Below, one piece after another: positions 14,062 to 24,781 of a stretch of 48,860 nt of DNA (position 1 is the first letter of the stretch; each line of letters begins with the position of its first letter). The DNA lies in contig DDFC01000015.1 of NCBI GenBank assembly GCA_002336895.1, positions 1 to 48,860 of the forward strand. The letters run 5' to 3'. A model generated the notes under the pieces. It did not search any database. It had not been told where the DNA came from and saw nothing but the letters and a program-made list of their open reading frames with translations. A program made the position numbers and the translations under genes. Source of the stretch: Verrucomicrobiaceae bacterium UBA1938. Its GTDB lineage: Bacteria > Verrucomicrobiota > Verrucomicrobiia > Verrucomicrobiales > Verrucomicrobiaceae.

Positions 14062-15930
14062 ATGAACCGCCGTCTTTTCCTGTCCCTGACCACTCTGCTG
14101 CTCGTGACCGCGAGCGCCTTTGCGCAAAATTTTGGCCTAGATGCGACGGCTGCGCCAAGCCAGCCCAAGGTGGTGGCGGAGCTGATCTCCGCGGTGAAGG
14201 CCGCCGCTCCGGGGCAGCCTTTTCAAGCAGCGGTGAAGCTGGTGCATGCGAAGGAGCACCACACCTACGGCAAGGTGCTGCCCGCAGGCATTGTGGGAAA
14301 GCCCACCAAGCTGACCTGGACGCTGCCGGAGGGCTGGCAGGTGGAGGAACTGCCCTGGCCGCCCACGCATCAGGTGCCATCCACCGACGGGGCCATCAGC
14401 GAGGGGTATGATGGCACGGTGTACCTGCCGGTGAAGATCACGCCTGCAGCCAGCGCTGCTGCGGGCGGCCCGGTGGAGCTGAAGGTGAAGGTGAGTGCGC
14501 TGGTGTGCGATCCGAAGAGCTGCATGCCTTTCATCAAGGAGACGACGCTGAAGCTGGATGTGGCGGCTGCACCGGTGGCGAATGAGGCGAATGCGGCTGT
14601 GTTTGGCGCCTCCCCTGCCCCGGAAAAAAAAGCCGCTGAGACAGCCCCGGCAAGCAAGCCTGAGGTGGTCAAGACGGCTGCGGCCAGCGCGCCGCAGCCT
14701 GCGATGTCGCTCATCAATCTGCTGCTGTATGCATTCATCGGCGGGCTGATCCTGAACATCATGCCCTGCGTGTTTCCGGTGCTGGGGATCAAGGTGACGA
14801 GCGTGGTGCAGCAGGCTGGCGAGGACCGCCGCAAGGTGGTGCTGCACGGGCTGGCCTACACGGTGGGCGTGCTGCTTTCCTTCTGGGTGCTGGGCGGCAT
14901 CGCCATCGCGCTGAACAAAGGCTGGGGCTCGCAGCTGCAATCTCCGGCTTTCAATTACTTCCTGGCGGCGTTCTTCCTCGTCTTTGCGCTGAACATGGCG
15001 GGGCTGTTTGAGATCGGCACCTCGGCCATCGGCGTGGGGTCAGACCTGCAGGCCAAAGGCGGGCTCGGCGGCTCCTTCTTCTCCGGCCTGCTGGCCGCGG
15101 TGGTGGCCACGCCGTGCTCCGCGCCGTTTCTCGGCACCGCGCTGGGGGCCACGCTGGCGCTGCCTGCCGCGCAGTCCATGCTCATCTTCACGCTCATCGG
15201 ACTGGGGCTGGCGAGTCCGTTTCTGCTGCTGTCTGTCTTCCCCGGCCTGATCTCCGCGCTGCCGCGTCCCGGAGCATGGATGGAGAGCTTCAAGCAGGGC
15301 ATGTCCTTCCTGCTCTTTGGCACGGTGGGCTTCATGCTCTACGTGCTGACGAATCAGATCGAAGGCCTGCCGGTGCTCTTTGCCATGCTGAGCCTCGTGC
15401 TCATCGCGCTGGGCTGCTGGATCTACGGCCGCTGGGCGCTGCCGCACAAGCCCGCCCGCACGCAGCATGTGGCGAGGCTGCTGGCGCTGCTGGCCGTGGG
15501 TGGTGGCCTGTGGATCGGACTGCCAGACGCCTCCGCCACACGCACGCATACCGAGGCCGCTGTGAACTCCAAGGACCCGGACGCGCTGCACTGGGAAACG
15601 TGGTCGCCTGAGAAAGTGGCCGCGCTGCGTGCCGCCAAGCAGCCGGTGTACATCGACTTCACCGCCTCCTGGTGCTGGACCTGCCAGGTGAACAAACGCG
15701 TGTATGCGGACGCCAGCCTTCGCGCGCTTTTCAAGAAACACAAGGTCGCCACGCTGAAGGCCGACTGGTCGGATGAAAACGAAACCATCCGCCTGGCCCT
15801 GGAAGCCCTCGGTAAACGCGCCGTGCCGGTGAATGTGCTGTACATTCCGGGGGTGGAGGAGCCTTTCATTTTGGATGAGCTGCTCACCGTGGGGAACGTG
15901 ACGGCGGCGCTGAAGAAGCTGGAAAAGTAA
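14062..15930 (+). CDS. dsbD: Thiol:disulfide interchange protein DsbD
   Basis: A 622-residue inner-membrane electron carrier that moves reducing power from cytoplasmic thioredoxin to the periplasm. It has a signal peptide (residues 1-21), a periplasmic alpha domain (about 35-175, with CDPKSCMPF), and eight or so membrane helices from about 212 to 495 with the two membrane cysteines in NIMPCVFPVLG and VATPCSAPFLG. A C-terminal thioredoxin domain carries SWCWTC (Cys538, Cys541). All redox Cys pairs are present. It supports cytochrome c maturation or disulfide repair, in keeping with the haem proteins elsewhere in the window. Confidence 0.95.
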   Translation: MNRRLFLSLTTLLLVTASAFAQNFGLDATAAPSQPKVVAELISAVKAAAPGQPFQAAVKLVHAKEHHTYGKVLPAGIVGKPTKLTWTLPEGWQVEELPWPPTHQVPSTDGAISEGYDGTVYLPVKITPAASAAAGGPVELKVKVSALVCDPKSCMPFIKETTLKLDVAAAPVANEANAAVFGASPAPEKKAAETAPASKPEVVKTAAASAPQPAMSLINLLLYAFIGGLILNIMPCVFPVLGIKVTSVVQQAGEDRRKVVLHGLAYTVGVLLSFWVLGGIAIALNKGWGSQLQSPAFNYFLAAFFLVFALNMAGLFEIGTSAIGVGSDLQAKGGLGGSFFSGLLAAVVATPCSAPFLGTALGATLALPAAQSMLIFTLIGLGLASPFLLLSVFPGLISALPRPGAWMESFKQGMSFLLFGTVGFMLYVLTNQIEGLPVLFAMLSLVLIALGCWIYGRWALPHKPARTQHVARLLALLAVGGGLWIGLPDASATRTHTEAAVNSKDPDALHWETWSPEKVAALRAAKQPVYIDFTASWCWTCQVNKRVYADASLRALFKKHKVATLKADWSDENETIRLALEALGKRAVPVNVLYIPGVEEPFILDELLTVGNVTAALKKLEK

Positions 15931-15965
15931 AATCGTGGACAAGCTGACGTTAGGTCTGAACGCCG

Positions 15966-16256
15966 ATGATCTGGAAGCTCAAATCCGCACCTGAACTCGC
16001 AGCGCTCTCCTGCGACGAAGCAGACCGTCTCGTGCGGGAAGCCTGCGCCTCCCAAAGCGTACGCCGGTCATCTCTGATGGGTCTGATCTTATGCGGCCTG
16101 TGCGCCGGAGCTGGATCATGGATCGGTGATGTCTTTTCCGCCGGCATCTATGGCTCGGGCATCGGCGGCGGAGTCGGAGGCTTTATTTATTTCCAGGTGA
16201 GAATGAGGGCCATCGTGCAATGGATCAGGATGCGAGAGCAAGCCGATACGGTCTGA
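15966..16256 (+). CDS. Small membrane protein with glycine-rich helices
   Basis: A 96-residue protein. A polar N-terminal part (with EADRLVREACASQSVRRSS) is followed by two hydrophobic segments (about 37-55 and 60-78), the second glycine-rich (YGSGIGGGVGGFIYF), suggesting close helix packing, and a basic tail. It begins 35 bases after dsbD on the same strand and may be co-transcribed. No family is recognised. Confidence 0.6.
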   Translation: MIWKLKSAPELAALSCDEADRLVREACASQSVRRSSLMGLILCGLCAGAGSWIGDVFSAGIYGSGIGGGVGGFIYFQVRMRAIVQWIRMREQADTV

Positions 16257-16960
16257 TGATTTAATGATGTTTGCAGCATAAGGTGATGCGGCAGCCAGGA
16301 CTCGCAGTCTGAGGTTCACCCGGCCCACCAGTCTCAGCCCGGGCTCCAGGATGCGTTTGCAGGCTTTTCAACAGCGGCGTTTGAGTATTCGATTAAAGAG
16401 ATATAAGCGTCGTTGTAGGCTCTGGTCGGACAGACATTTGAAGCCAGTATGTCTGGCGGATAATGTGCGGGGAGAGCACCTGGAAGAAAATCTGGATTCC
16501 CCTCGCGGCTACTCCGTGGGCCGCCCCCTACGAGCGGGAGGTGTCCCGCAACGCCCTCGACTTCCCCCCCCTGCCTCGGTTGCGGTCGGTCTGCGGGTTC
16601 GCACAGCAGGCTCACCTCCGCCTGCTGGATTCAAGGCACTTCAGATGTTTCAGATGCAAACCTCTAGGGCAGCAGCCTCGTCATCTGCTCCATCCCAAGT
16701 GCGGTAGTCCTGCCAGCCAGCGCGCCCCCTAGCTTGGCTTCGCTGCGCGAACGGCAAGCCAGGGGGTTCTGCCACCGGCCTTGGGCAACGCCGCTAAAGG
16801 ATGATCTTTGCAACTGCCTCCCGCCGCTTTTCCGTGAGGCTTTGCTTCGTTCATCCGCCGCCGCGTTGGATTTCACGAGTTCGGATCAACAAAAAATGAA
16901 TCGTGACAGTTTCGCAGCGATTCAAGCCGTCTCGCCAGCATTTGGACCTTCGAGGTGTGA
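16257..16960. other. About 700 bases without a convincing gene
   Basis: Short open frames on both strands have low-complexity, Arg/Pro-rich translations and no family signature. The stretch contains an inverted repeat at 16725-16766 and a run of eight C residues near 16563. It may hold decayed or dispersed-repeat sequence between the plus-strand dsbD group and the minus-strand membrane protein gene; nothing firmer can be said. Confidence 0.5.
16725..16766. repeat. Compound inverted repeat in intergenic region
   Basis: CCCCC (16725-16729) and GGCTT (16736-16740) pair with AAGCC (16756-16760) and GGGGG (16762-16766), with unpaired TAGCTT and A between the two stem parts. The loop contains GCGCGAACGG. 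No T-run follows. It may be part of a dispersed intergenic repeat. Confidence 0.4.
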
Positions 16961-17698
16961 TTATTCCTGGGAGCACCGCGTGCCTTTGCCGGCCCCTGCA
17001 TGGCCCCTCAGACACGCCAGCGTCTGCCGGGCGGACCAAAGCCAGGCATACATCACGACAAATCCCAGCCGCTGCCAGACGCCATGGTGTTGTGCGACTT
17101 GATCCCCGGTCCAAAAAAGCACTGCCATCACCGGAACCGCACCGAGGGTGCGCCAGCCAAAAAGACGTCGCTGCGGAGATGCAACCATGCCGGAGGCAAT
17201 GCAGAAAATGCCTGTCAGGCCCGTGCTGATGACAAGACGGATGGCGCGGTAGTGAACATCCGTGTAGGCGTCCGCCATGCCATGCTCATAAGGCGTGCGT
17301 GACGTGTGCGAGGTGAACCACCATGTGGGCGTCCACCACTCATGCGCCGTTGGCGGGGGCTGCTCGACACGCCGCATGGGCGCATAGGCCACGAAGAAGT
17401 TGCCCATCGCCGTTGCGGCGAGGAGAAGGCTGCCGGCAAGGATCAGAATGTTTCCCTCGCTCTGGCGGAGAAAGGCCAGGGCCAGCAGGAACAGCAGCAG
17501 GGCGAAGGCAAAGCTCGAAACGATAAGCCAGGGCCAGTGCGGCGCCTTCTTCATGTACTCGGTGACATAGCTGTCGATCAAGCTCAAGCCGCCCGCCTCG
17601 CCACCGACATGACCGTAGATTAACGCTCCCAGAGTGACGAGCAGGCAGATGACGATGCCCGAATCAATGAATCGTGAAAGCAGCGGGCGGTCATTCAT
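16961..17698 (-). CDS. DUF998-like multi-pass membrane protein
   Basis: A protein of about 245 residues with six hydrophobic segments and short loops, consistent with the DUF998 family of integral membrane proteins of unknown function. The long loop between helices 3 and 4 is Trp-rich (HEWWTPTWWFTSHTSRTPY). The ATG at 17698 (MNDRPLLSRF) is preferred over an upstream GTG. It lies at the edge of the stress island on the same strand and ends next to the 700-base gap. No motif points to a substrate. Confidence 0.75.
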   Translation of the reverse strand: MNDRPLLSRFIDSGIVICLLVTLGALIYGHVGGEAGGLSLIDSYVTEYMKKAPHWPWLIVSSFAFALLLFLLALAFLRQSEGNILILAGSLLLAATAMGNFFVAYAPMRRVEQPPPTAHEWWTPTWWFTSHTSRTPYEHGMADAYTDVHYRAIRLVISTGLTGIFCIASGMVASPQRRLFGWRTLGAVPVMAVLFWTGDQVAQHHGVWQRLGFVVMYAWLWSARQTLACLRGHAGAGKGTRCSQE

Positions 17699-17809
17699 GG
17701 GGCGCAGGTGATGTGACACCTATGGGCCCAGATAACGCAGCGTGTCATCAAGTGTGTGCAGTTTGCTGCAATCAACTTCAGGAATTTACACCCAAGGAGC
17801 AGAGAAACT

Positions 17810-20215
17810 TCATCGTGCCATCTGCTCCTTCTCCAAAATCGCGAGGCTGGTTTTGAGGACGGTGTCGGGGTTGAGGGAGATGCTGTCGATGCCCTGCTCG
17901 ACGAGGAATTGTGCAAAGTCCGGGTAGTCGCTCGGGGCCTGGCCGCAGATGCCGATCTTGCGGTGCTTTTCCCGGCAGACTTTGATGACCTGGGCGATCA
18001 TCGTCTTCACTGCGGCGTTGCGTTCGTTGAAGATGGGGGCCACGATCTCGCTGTCGCGGTCCACACCGAGGATGAGCTGGGTGAGGTCATTGGAGCCGAT
18101 GCTGAAGCCGTCGAAGATTTCGGCGAACTCAGCGGCGAGAATGACATTGCTGGGAATCTCGCACATCACGTAGATCTCCAGTCCGTTCACTCCGCGATTG
18201 AGCCCGTGCTTTTCCATCTCCGCCTGCACACGCCGGCCTTCCTCGACGGTGCGGCAGAAGGGGATCATGACTTTCAGGTTTGTGAGCCCCATCTCCTCGC
18301 GCACCTTGCGCACGGCGCGGCATTCGAGGGCAAATCCGTCCTGGTAGCGGGGATGGTAGTAGCGGCTGGCTCCACGGAATCCGATCATGGGGTTTTCCTC
18401 CACGGGCTCAAACTGCCTGCCGCCGATGAGGTTGGCGTATTCGTTCGATTTGAAGTCGCTGAGCCGCAGGATCACATCCTTGGGATAAAACGCAGCGGCC
18501 AGCATGGCCACACCTTGGGCGAGGCGGTCCACAAAGAACTGGGGCTTGTCCGGGAAGCCTGCGGTGAGCTTTTCGATCTCAGCCTTTGCGGCGGCATCGT
18601 CGAGGTGTCCGAAGTGGATGAGAGCCAGCGGATGCACCTTGATGTGGGTGTTGATGATGAACTCCATGCGCGCGAGGCCGACGCCGTCGTTTGGCAGGAA
18701 GGAGAGGGCGAAGGCTTCCTCAGGATTGGCGAGGTTCATCATCACCTTGGTGCGCGGGCGCTGCAGGTCCTTGAGGCTGGACTGGTGCACCTCGAACTCC
18801 AGGCGGCCGTCATAGACGGTGCCGGTGTCGCCTTCAGCGCAGCAGACGGTGACAACGTGGCCTTCCTGCAGCACCTCAGTGCCGTGCTCGGTGCCGACGA
18901 TGGCGGGCACGCCGAGCTCTCGGCTGACAATGGCGGCATGGCAGGTGCGGCCGCCGCGATTGGTCACGATGGCGGCGGCCTTCTTCATCACAGGCTCCCA
19001 GTCGGGATCAGTCTTGTCGGCCACGAGGATGTCACCTTCGCGGAACTCGCGCAGAAATTCGACACTCTTGATCACACGCACCGGACCTGCGGCGATCTTC
19101 TCCCCCACGCTGCGGCCGGTGATGAGCGCCCTGCCATGCTGCTTGAGCTTGAAGGTCTGGATGACGTCGCGGTTCTTCTGCGCCTGCACAGTTTCAGGGC
19201 GGGCCTGCACGATGAAGAGTTCGCCGGTGCGACCATCTTTGGCCCACTCGATGTCCATGGGTGTGGGCTGGCCGCGCTTGGTGGAGTAGTGATCCTCGAT
19301 GATGCAGGCCCAGCGGGCGAGGTGGAGGATGTCGTCGTCATTGAGGGCAAACCTGGCGCGGTCCCCCGGAGGCACGGGCACGTTTTTCACCATGCGGCCG
19401 TCGCCGCTGTCGTAGATGAGCTTGAGCTCCTTGGAGCCGGCGCGCTTTTGCAGGATGGGGCGGAAGCCCTGCTGCAGCGTGGGTTTGAAGACGTAGTACT
19501 CATCCGGGTTCACGGAGCCGAGAACCACGTTTTCCCCGAGCCCGTAGGATGCATTGATGAGCACCACGTCGCGGAAGCCTGTCTCGGTGTCGAGGGTGAA
19601 CATGACACCTGCGGAGGCGAGGTCGGAGCGCACCATGCGCTGCACGCCGATGGAGAGGGCGATGAGGCCGTGGTCAAAGCCCTTGTCCACGCGGTAGGAG
19701 ATGGCGCGGTCAGTGAAGAGCGAGGCAAACGAACGACGACAGTGCTCCAGCAGGGAGGTGCCGCCGCGCACATTCAGGTAGGTCTCCTGCTGCCCGGCAA
19801 AGCTGGCGTCAGGCAGATCCTCTGCCGTGGCGCTGCTGCGCACGGCCACATCTGGCGGCGGCTTTTGTGTGCCGCCGAGCTGCTGATACGCGGAGAGGAT
19901 TTCCGCCTCCAGGCCCTGCGGCAGCGGGGTGGAGAGAATGGCCTGCCGCACCTCGCCGCCCCGGTGCTGGAGATTGTCCATGTCCCGGGTGTCGAGTCCG
20001 TCAAGGATCTGCCGGATGCGTGCCTCCAGCCCGGTGCTGCGCAGGAAATGCCGGTAGCCTTCAGCCGTCACGGCAAAGCCGTCCGGCACCTTCACACCCT
20101 GTGCACCCAGCTCGCGAAACATCTCGCCAAGCGATGCATTTTTACCTCCCACGAGGGGGATGTCCTCGATGTGCGTTTCGGCAAACCATTTGATGTAGCG
20201 AGGTGTGGTGTTCAT
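17810..20215 (-). CDS. ppsA: Phosphoenolpyruvate synthase
   Basis: An 801-residue enzyme converting pyruvate, ATP and water to PEP, AMP and phosphate. The domain order is an ATP-grasp pyruvate/PEP-binding domain (about 15-345), a swivelling phosphohistidine domain with catalytic His426 in GGRTCHAAIVSRELGVP, and a C-terminal PEP/pyruvate TIM barrel with the CGQAPSDYP cysteine segment. Length is normal. The start overlaps the end of the universal stress gene by four bases (ATGA), so the two are translationally coupled and under the operator at 21632. PEP synthase in a stress operon suggests a switch to gluconeogenesis or pyruvate re-use when growth stops. Confidence 0.97.
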   Translation of the reverse strand: MNTTPRYIKWFAETHIEDIPLVGGKNASLGEMFRELGAQGVKVPDGFAVTAEGYRHFLRSTGLEARIRQILDGLDTRDMDNLQHRGGEVRQAILSTPLPQGLEAEILSAYQQLGGTQKPPPDVAVRSSATAEDLPDASFAGQQETYLNVRGGTSLLEHCRRSFASLFTDRAISYRVDKGFDHGLIALSIGVQRMVRSDLASAGVMFTLDTETGFRDVVLINASYGLGENVVLGSVNPDEYYVFKPTLQQGFRPILQKRAGSKELKLIYDSGDGRMVKNVPVPPGDRARFALNDDDILHLARWACIIEDHYSTKRGQPTPMDIEWAKDGRTGELFIVQARPETVQAQKNRDVIQTFKLKQHGRALITGRSVGEKIAAGPVRVIKSVEFLREFREGDILVADKTDPDWEPVMKKAAAIVTNRGGRTCHAAIVSRELGVPAIVGTEHGTEVLQEGHVVTVCCAEGDTGTVYDGRLEFEVHQSSLKDLQRPRTKVMMNLANPEEAFALSFLPNDGVGLARMEFIINTHIKVHPLALIHFGHLDDAAAKAEIEKLTAGFPDKPQFFVDRLAQGVAMLAAAFYPKDVILRLSDFKSNEYANLIGGRQFEPVEENPMIGFRGASRYYHPRYQDGFALECRAVRKVREEMGLTNLKVMIPFCRTVEEGRRVQAEMEKHGLNRGVNGLEIYVMCEIPSNVILAAEFAEIFDGFSIGSNDLTQLILGVDRDSEIVAPIFNERNAAVKTMIAQVIKVCREKHRKIGICGQAPSDYPDFAQFLVEQGIDSISLNPDTVLKTSLAILEKEQMAR

Positions 20216-21525
20216 GAAAGCGGAGGCGCGGTGATGAAGACGGGAATGCGGGTGTGGGAGAGAACGTCCAGCACGGCGGAGCCGAGCAATGCCGTGGCCA
20301 CGCGGGAACGGCGTCGCGCGCCCATGCAGATGGCATCGGCGCCAAACTTCTCCGCCGCTTCGCAGATGGCTGCGGACACATCATGATGTGTCAGAACTTC
20401 GGAGGTGATGCGGACGCCTCCCGCATGTGGCAGTGAGGCAGGCAGGGCCTTGAGTTTCTTCCCTGCCTCCTCCCGCTCCCTGGCGGCAGCGATGCTGTGG
20501 TCAAAGTATATCTCCGAGGCGATGACCGGATTGATGCCGCTGGTGGGCTCAAGGCAGACGTGCACCAGCCGGATTTCTCCATCACCCGCCAGCAGGCTGT
20601 GAGCATGGCGCAGCACCTCCCAGTCCTGCCCTTCGAGATCCACTGCGGCCAGCACGCGGTGAATGACCGGAGCGGCAGTTGAGACCGCAGTCTGCGTGGG
20701 TACGCACAGCACGTTGGTTCCTGCATAAGCAAGGACACGTCTGGAAAAGGAGGGTGAAACGAGACGTTTGAGACCATGGCGCTGACGGCTGCCGATCACC
20801 ACCATACCCGCCCGGTTCTCTTTGACGAGATCCAGAAAATGTTCCGTGGGATGCCCGGTGACTTCACGTGCATGCACAGTGAGCTGCAGATCTGGCAACG
20901 CGGCATGCACCTTGTCCCAAACATCGCGCTCGTGGACCAAGTGCTCATCCGGTGTCGTGGCCTTGTCCCGGACTGACTCGATGTGGGCCGCCCCGGCCTT
21001 CACGCGGCCCACTTTGGCAAGTTTCCCCACCCACGCGATGGCGGCGTCTGATGTTCCTGTGAGATCGACGCCCAACAGCAGCTCAAGTTCGGCTTCATCC
21101 CGCAGCCAGGAGAGAAGGACATCCGGATGGTGAACGACCAGCGTCGGAAACGGAGCGTCTTCGGCCACGTTTTCAGCTATGCTCCCGAGCAGCGAACGCC
21201 CGGCACTGCGGCCGGCAAATCCCAGCACGATCAATTCGGTGGGCTGCTCCTTGGCTGCGGCCAGCAGTTCGCTGATCGCGGAGCCATGCCGGAAGACCTC
21301 GGTGACTTCGACTCCAGTTTCACGCAGGCGCTCCGCCTCGGCATGAAGCTGGTCGATCTCCGGCCGGTCATCTGGGATGACCACAGGCAGGTCGCCCATG
21401 ACAATGTAATCGATTCCGCAATGAACGAGGCGCAGAGTGAGTTTCAGTTTTTTCGCGAGTCGTGCGGCGACGTCAGCCGCACCCTGGGCGCATGGTGAAA
21501 AGTCTGTGGCGCAAAGGATGGACAT
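20212..21525 (-). CDS. Triple-domain universal stress protein
   Basis: A 437-residue protein made of three UspA-type domains (about 1-132, 145-283 and 289-435), each starting with a core strand (SILCATDFS, LLLGVDLTG, VLAAVDLEG) and ending with the nucleotide-binding glycine region: GFAGRSAGRSLLGS in the first, GSRQRHGLKRLVSPS in the second (altered), GARRRSRVATALLGS in the third. Most Usp proteins have one or two domains, so three is unusual. Usp proteins bind ATP or AMP and act in stasis and low-oxygen survival. It is coupled to ppsA downstream, and the shared palindrome lies 106 bases upstream of its start. Confidence 0.92.
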   Translation of the reverse strand: MSILCATDFSPCAQGAADVAARLAKKLKLTLRLVHCGIDYIVMGDLPVVIPDDRPEIDQLHAEAERLRETGVEVTEVFRHGSAISELLAAAKEQPTELIVLGFAGRSAGRSLLGSIAENVAEDAPFPTLVVHHPDVLLSWLRDEAELELLLGVDLTGTSDAAIAWVGKLAKVGRVKAGAAHIESVRDKATTPDEHLVHERDVWDKVHAALPDLQLTVHAREVTGHPTEHFLDLVKENRAGMVVIGSRQRHGLKRLVSPSFSRRVLAYAGTNVLCVPTQTAVSTAAPVIHRVLAAVDLEGQDWEVLRHAHSLLAGDGEIRLVHVCLEPTSGINPVIASEIYFDHSIAAAREREEAGKKLKALPASLPHAGGVRITSEVLTHHDVSAAICEAAEKFGADAICMGARRRSRVATALLGSAVLDVLSHTRIPVFITAPPLS

Positions 21526-21631
21526 GGCCTGGATAAATGGATGGGTTTGAGGGCAGCCAGCACGGGACCGGCTTCACAGAAAAGCGTGGCAAGAGACCAG
21601 CTGCCGACAATTGGCGAGTCGCCCGTCGGCC

Positions 21632-21649
21632 CTCAGCAAGCGGATGAGA
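21632..21649. promoter_or_regulatory. Shared palindrome, site 1 (upstream of usp-ppsA)
   Basis: CTCAGCAAGCGGATGAGA, one of five matches to YTCAGC-N5-SMTGAGA found only in intergenic regions of this island. It lies 106 bases before the start of the triple-domain universal stress gene. It is taken as an operator for a shared regulator; the regulator is unknown, with the NarL-type protein at 28062-28727 as candidate. Confidence 0.55.
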
Positions 21650-21688
21650 TGCCTTCAGCCTCCAGAGCAGTTTTCCGCGCCCGGCCAG

Positions 21689-23379
<1,691 letters not shown>

Positions 23380-23383
<4 letters not shown>

Positions 23384-24051
23384 AATGGAGCCTCTGTTCG
23401 TTCAAGCAGGGCTGCGCTCGCGAGCAACTGCGCCACGTCCTCATCCTGCGTCTGGGAAAAGTCTTCATACCACTGGCCGACGGCTAGAAAGCCCTCCGGC
23501 TGCATGAGGGCCACCAGCTCATCCACCATCGGCTCCAGTTCTGCGCAGGCATCCGGCGCTGCCACCGGCACCGCGATGACGATCCGCCGTGGATGCTGCT
23601 GCCTGAGAGCCTGCACCGCCGCACGAATGGTGCTCCCGGTGGCGATGCCATCATCCACCAGGATCACCGTTTTCTCCCCGACCTCGGGGGCTGCCATCCG
23701 CCCGCGATAGGCCAGCTCACGGCGGTGCAGCTCCTTCAACTGCACGGCGGCCTCGGCATCAAAGGCGGAGCGTGGAATATCCATGCCGCGCATCACTTCA
23801 TGATGGATCACCGTCACGCCGCCGCTGGCGATGGCCCCCATGGCGAGCTCTTCATGCCCCAGCACCCCGATCTTGCGCACCACGAGCACATCCAGCGGCG
23901 CGTGCAGTCTTCTGGCGACTTCAAACGCCACCGGCACTCCGCCGCGTGGCAGGCCCAGCACGATCACGTCCGCACCATGGGCGTACTTCATGAGAGCTGC
24001 GGCCAGTTCCTCACCGGCGTGCGAGCGGTCTTTGAAAATCCCCCCCTTCAT
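23380..24051 (-). CDS. Phosphoribosyltransferase-family protein
   Basis: About 223 residues. The PRPP-binding motif VILVDDGIATGSTIRAA is complete, with an N-terminal LGLPRGGVPVAFEVA and VVRKIGV block typical of the PRTase subgroup found in stress loci. The substrate base is unknown. The ATG at 24051 is chosen because it overlaps the preceding hydrolase stop by four bases (ATGA). In mycobacteria the DosR-regulated protein Rv0571c carries the same PRTase and a dienelactone-hydrolase domain in one chain; here they are two adjacent coupled genes in the order hydrolase then PRTase. Confidence 0.88.
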
Positions 24052-24749
24052 GCGCCAGCCCCCCATTGCTGCGGCGTTCTCATGTGCCGGCAAAACCAGT
24101 CGGCGCTGATCTGCGCCACCTGCTCCAGTTTGCCAGGCTCCTCAAAGAGGTGAGCCGCCCCGGTCACCACGCGCAGCTCCTTCTCGCAGCTCATGCAATC
24201 CAGGGCCTTTTCATTCAGGTCCAGCACCACATCATCCTGGCTGCCGACAATGAACAACGAGGGAGACTTGACGTGATACAGTGCTTTTCCGGCCAGGTCC
24301 GGACGCCCTCCGCGCGACACGACGGCGGCCACCTTTTCCCCCATCCGCGCGGCGGCCACCAGCGCCGCACCGCCGCCGGTGCTAGCCCCAAAGTAACCAA
24401 CCGGCAGGCCCCTGGCATCCGGATGCTGGATGACCCAGTCTGTCACCGCCACGAGCCTGCCAGCCAGCATTTCGACATCAAAGCTCAGCGCCTTGGAGAG
24501 CTGATCCTCGGACTCCTCCCTGCGTGTGAGCAAGTCGAACATCAGCGTGCCCACGCCCGCCGCACGGATCACCTGCGCCACGAACTGATTGCGCGGGCTG
24601 TGCCTGCTGCTGCAACTGCCGTGGGCAAAGATGACGATGCCCTGCGCCCCGGCGGGCACATGCAGCTCCCCCTCCAGCTCGAAGGTGCACACGGGAATAT
24701 GCACGATTTTGTGCACTTCAGCCGGTGACTGGCAGGGGATGGTTTTCAT
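24048..24749 (-). CDS. Alpha/beta hydrolase, dienelactone hydrolase-like
   Basis: About 233 residues. The oxyanion region IVIFAHGSCSSRHSPRN, the nucleophile elbow GYFGASTGGGAA (Ser in G-x-S-x-G) and the C-terminal acid/His pair (SQDDVVLD, GAAHLFEEPG) show a complete alpha/beta hydrolase triad. The substrate is unknown. ATG at 24749 is preferred over GTG at 24755. It overlaps the phosphoribosyltransferase gene by four bases and follows the DksA-like gene after 32 bases, so it belongs to the same operon. Confidence 0.87.
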   Translation of the reverse strand: MKTIPCQSPAEVHKIVHIPVCTFELEGELHVPAGAQGIVIFAHGSCSSRHSPRNQFVAQVIRAAGVGTLMFDLLTRREESEDQLSKALSFDVEMLAGRLVAVTDWVIQHPDARGLPVGYFGASTGGGAALVAAARMGEKVAAVVSRGGRPDLAGKALYHVKSPSLFIVGSQDDVVLDLNEKALDCMSCEKELRVVTGAAHLFEEPGKLEQVAQISADWFCRHMRTPQQWGAGA

Positions 24750-24781
24750 GAGCACAACTGATTATTGTTGAGCGCCCGAGC

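Noticed and set aside
16664..16876. 70-codon minus-strand open frame in the 700-base gap
   Set aside because: Arg/Ser/Gly-rich with no homology pattern recognised and crosses an inverted repeat; may be repeat-derived rather than a gene.
17756..20386. 876-codon plus-strand open frame opposite ppsA
   Set aside because: Shadow of the clear PEP synthase gene; composition His/Ala/Val/Leu-biased with no motif.
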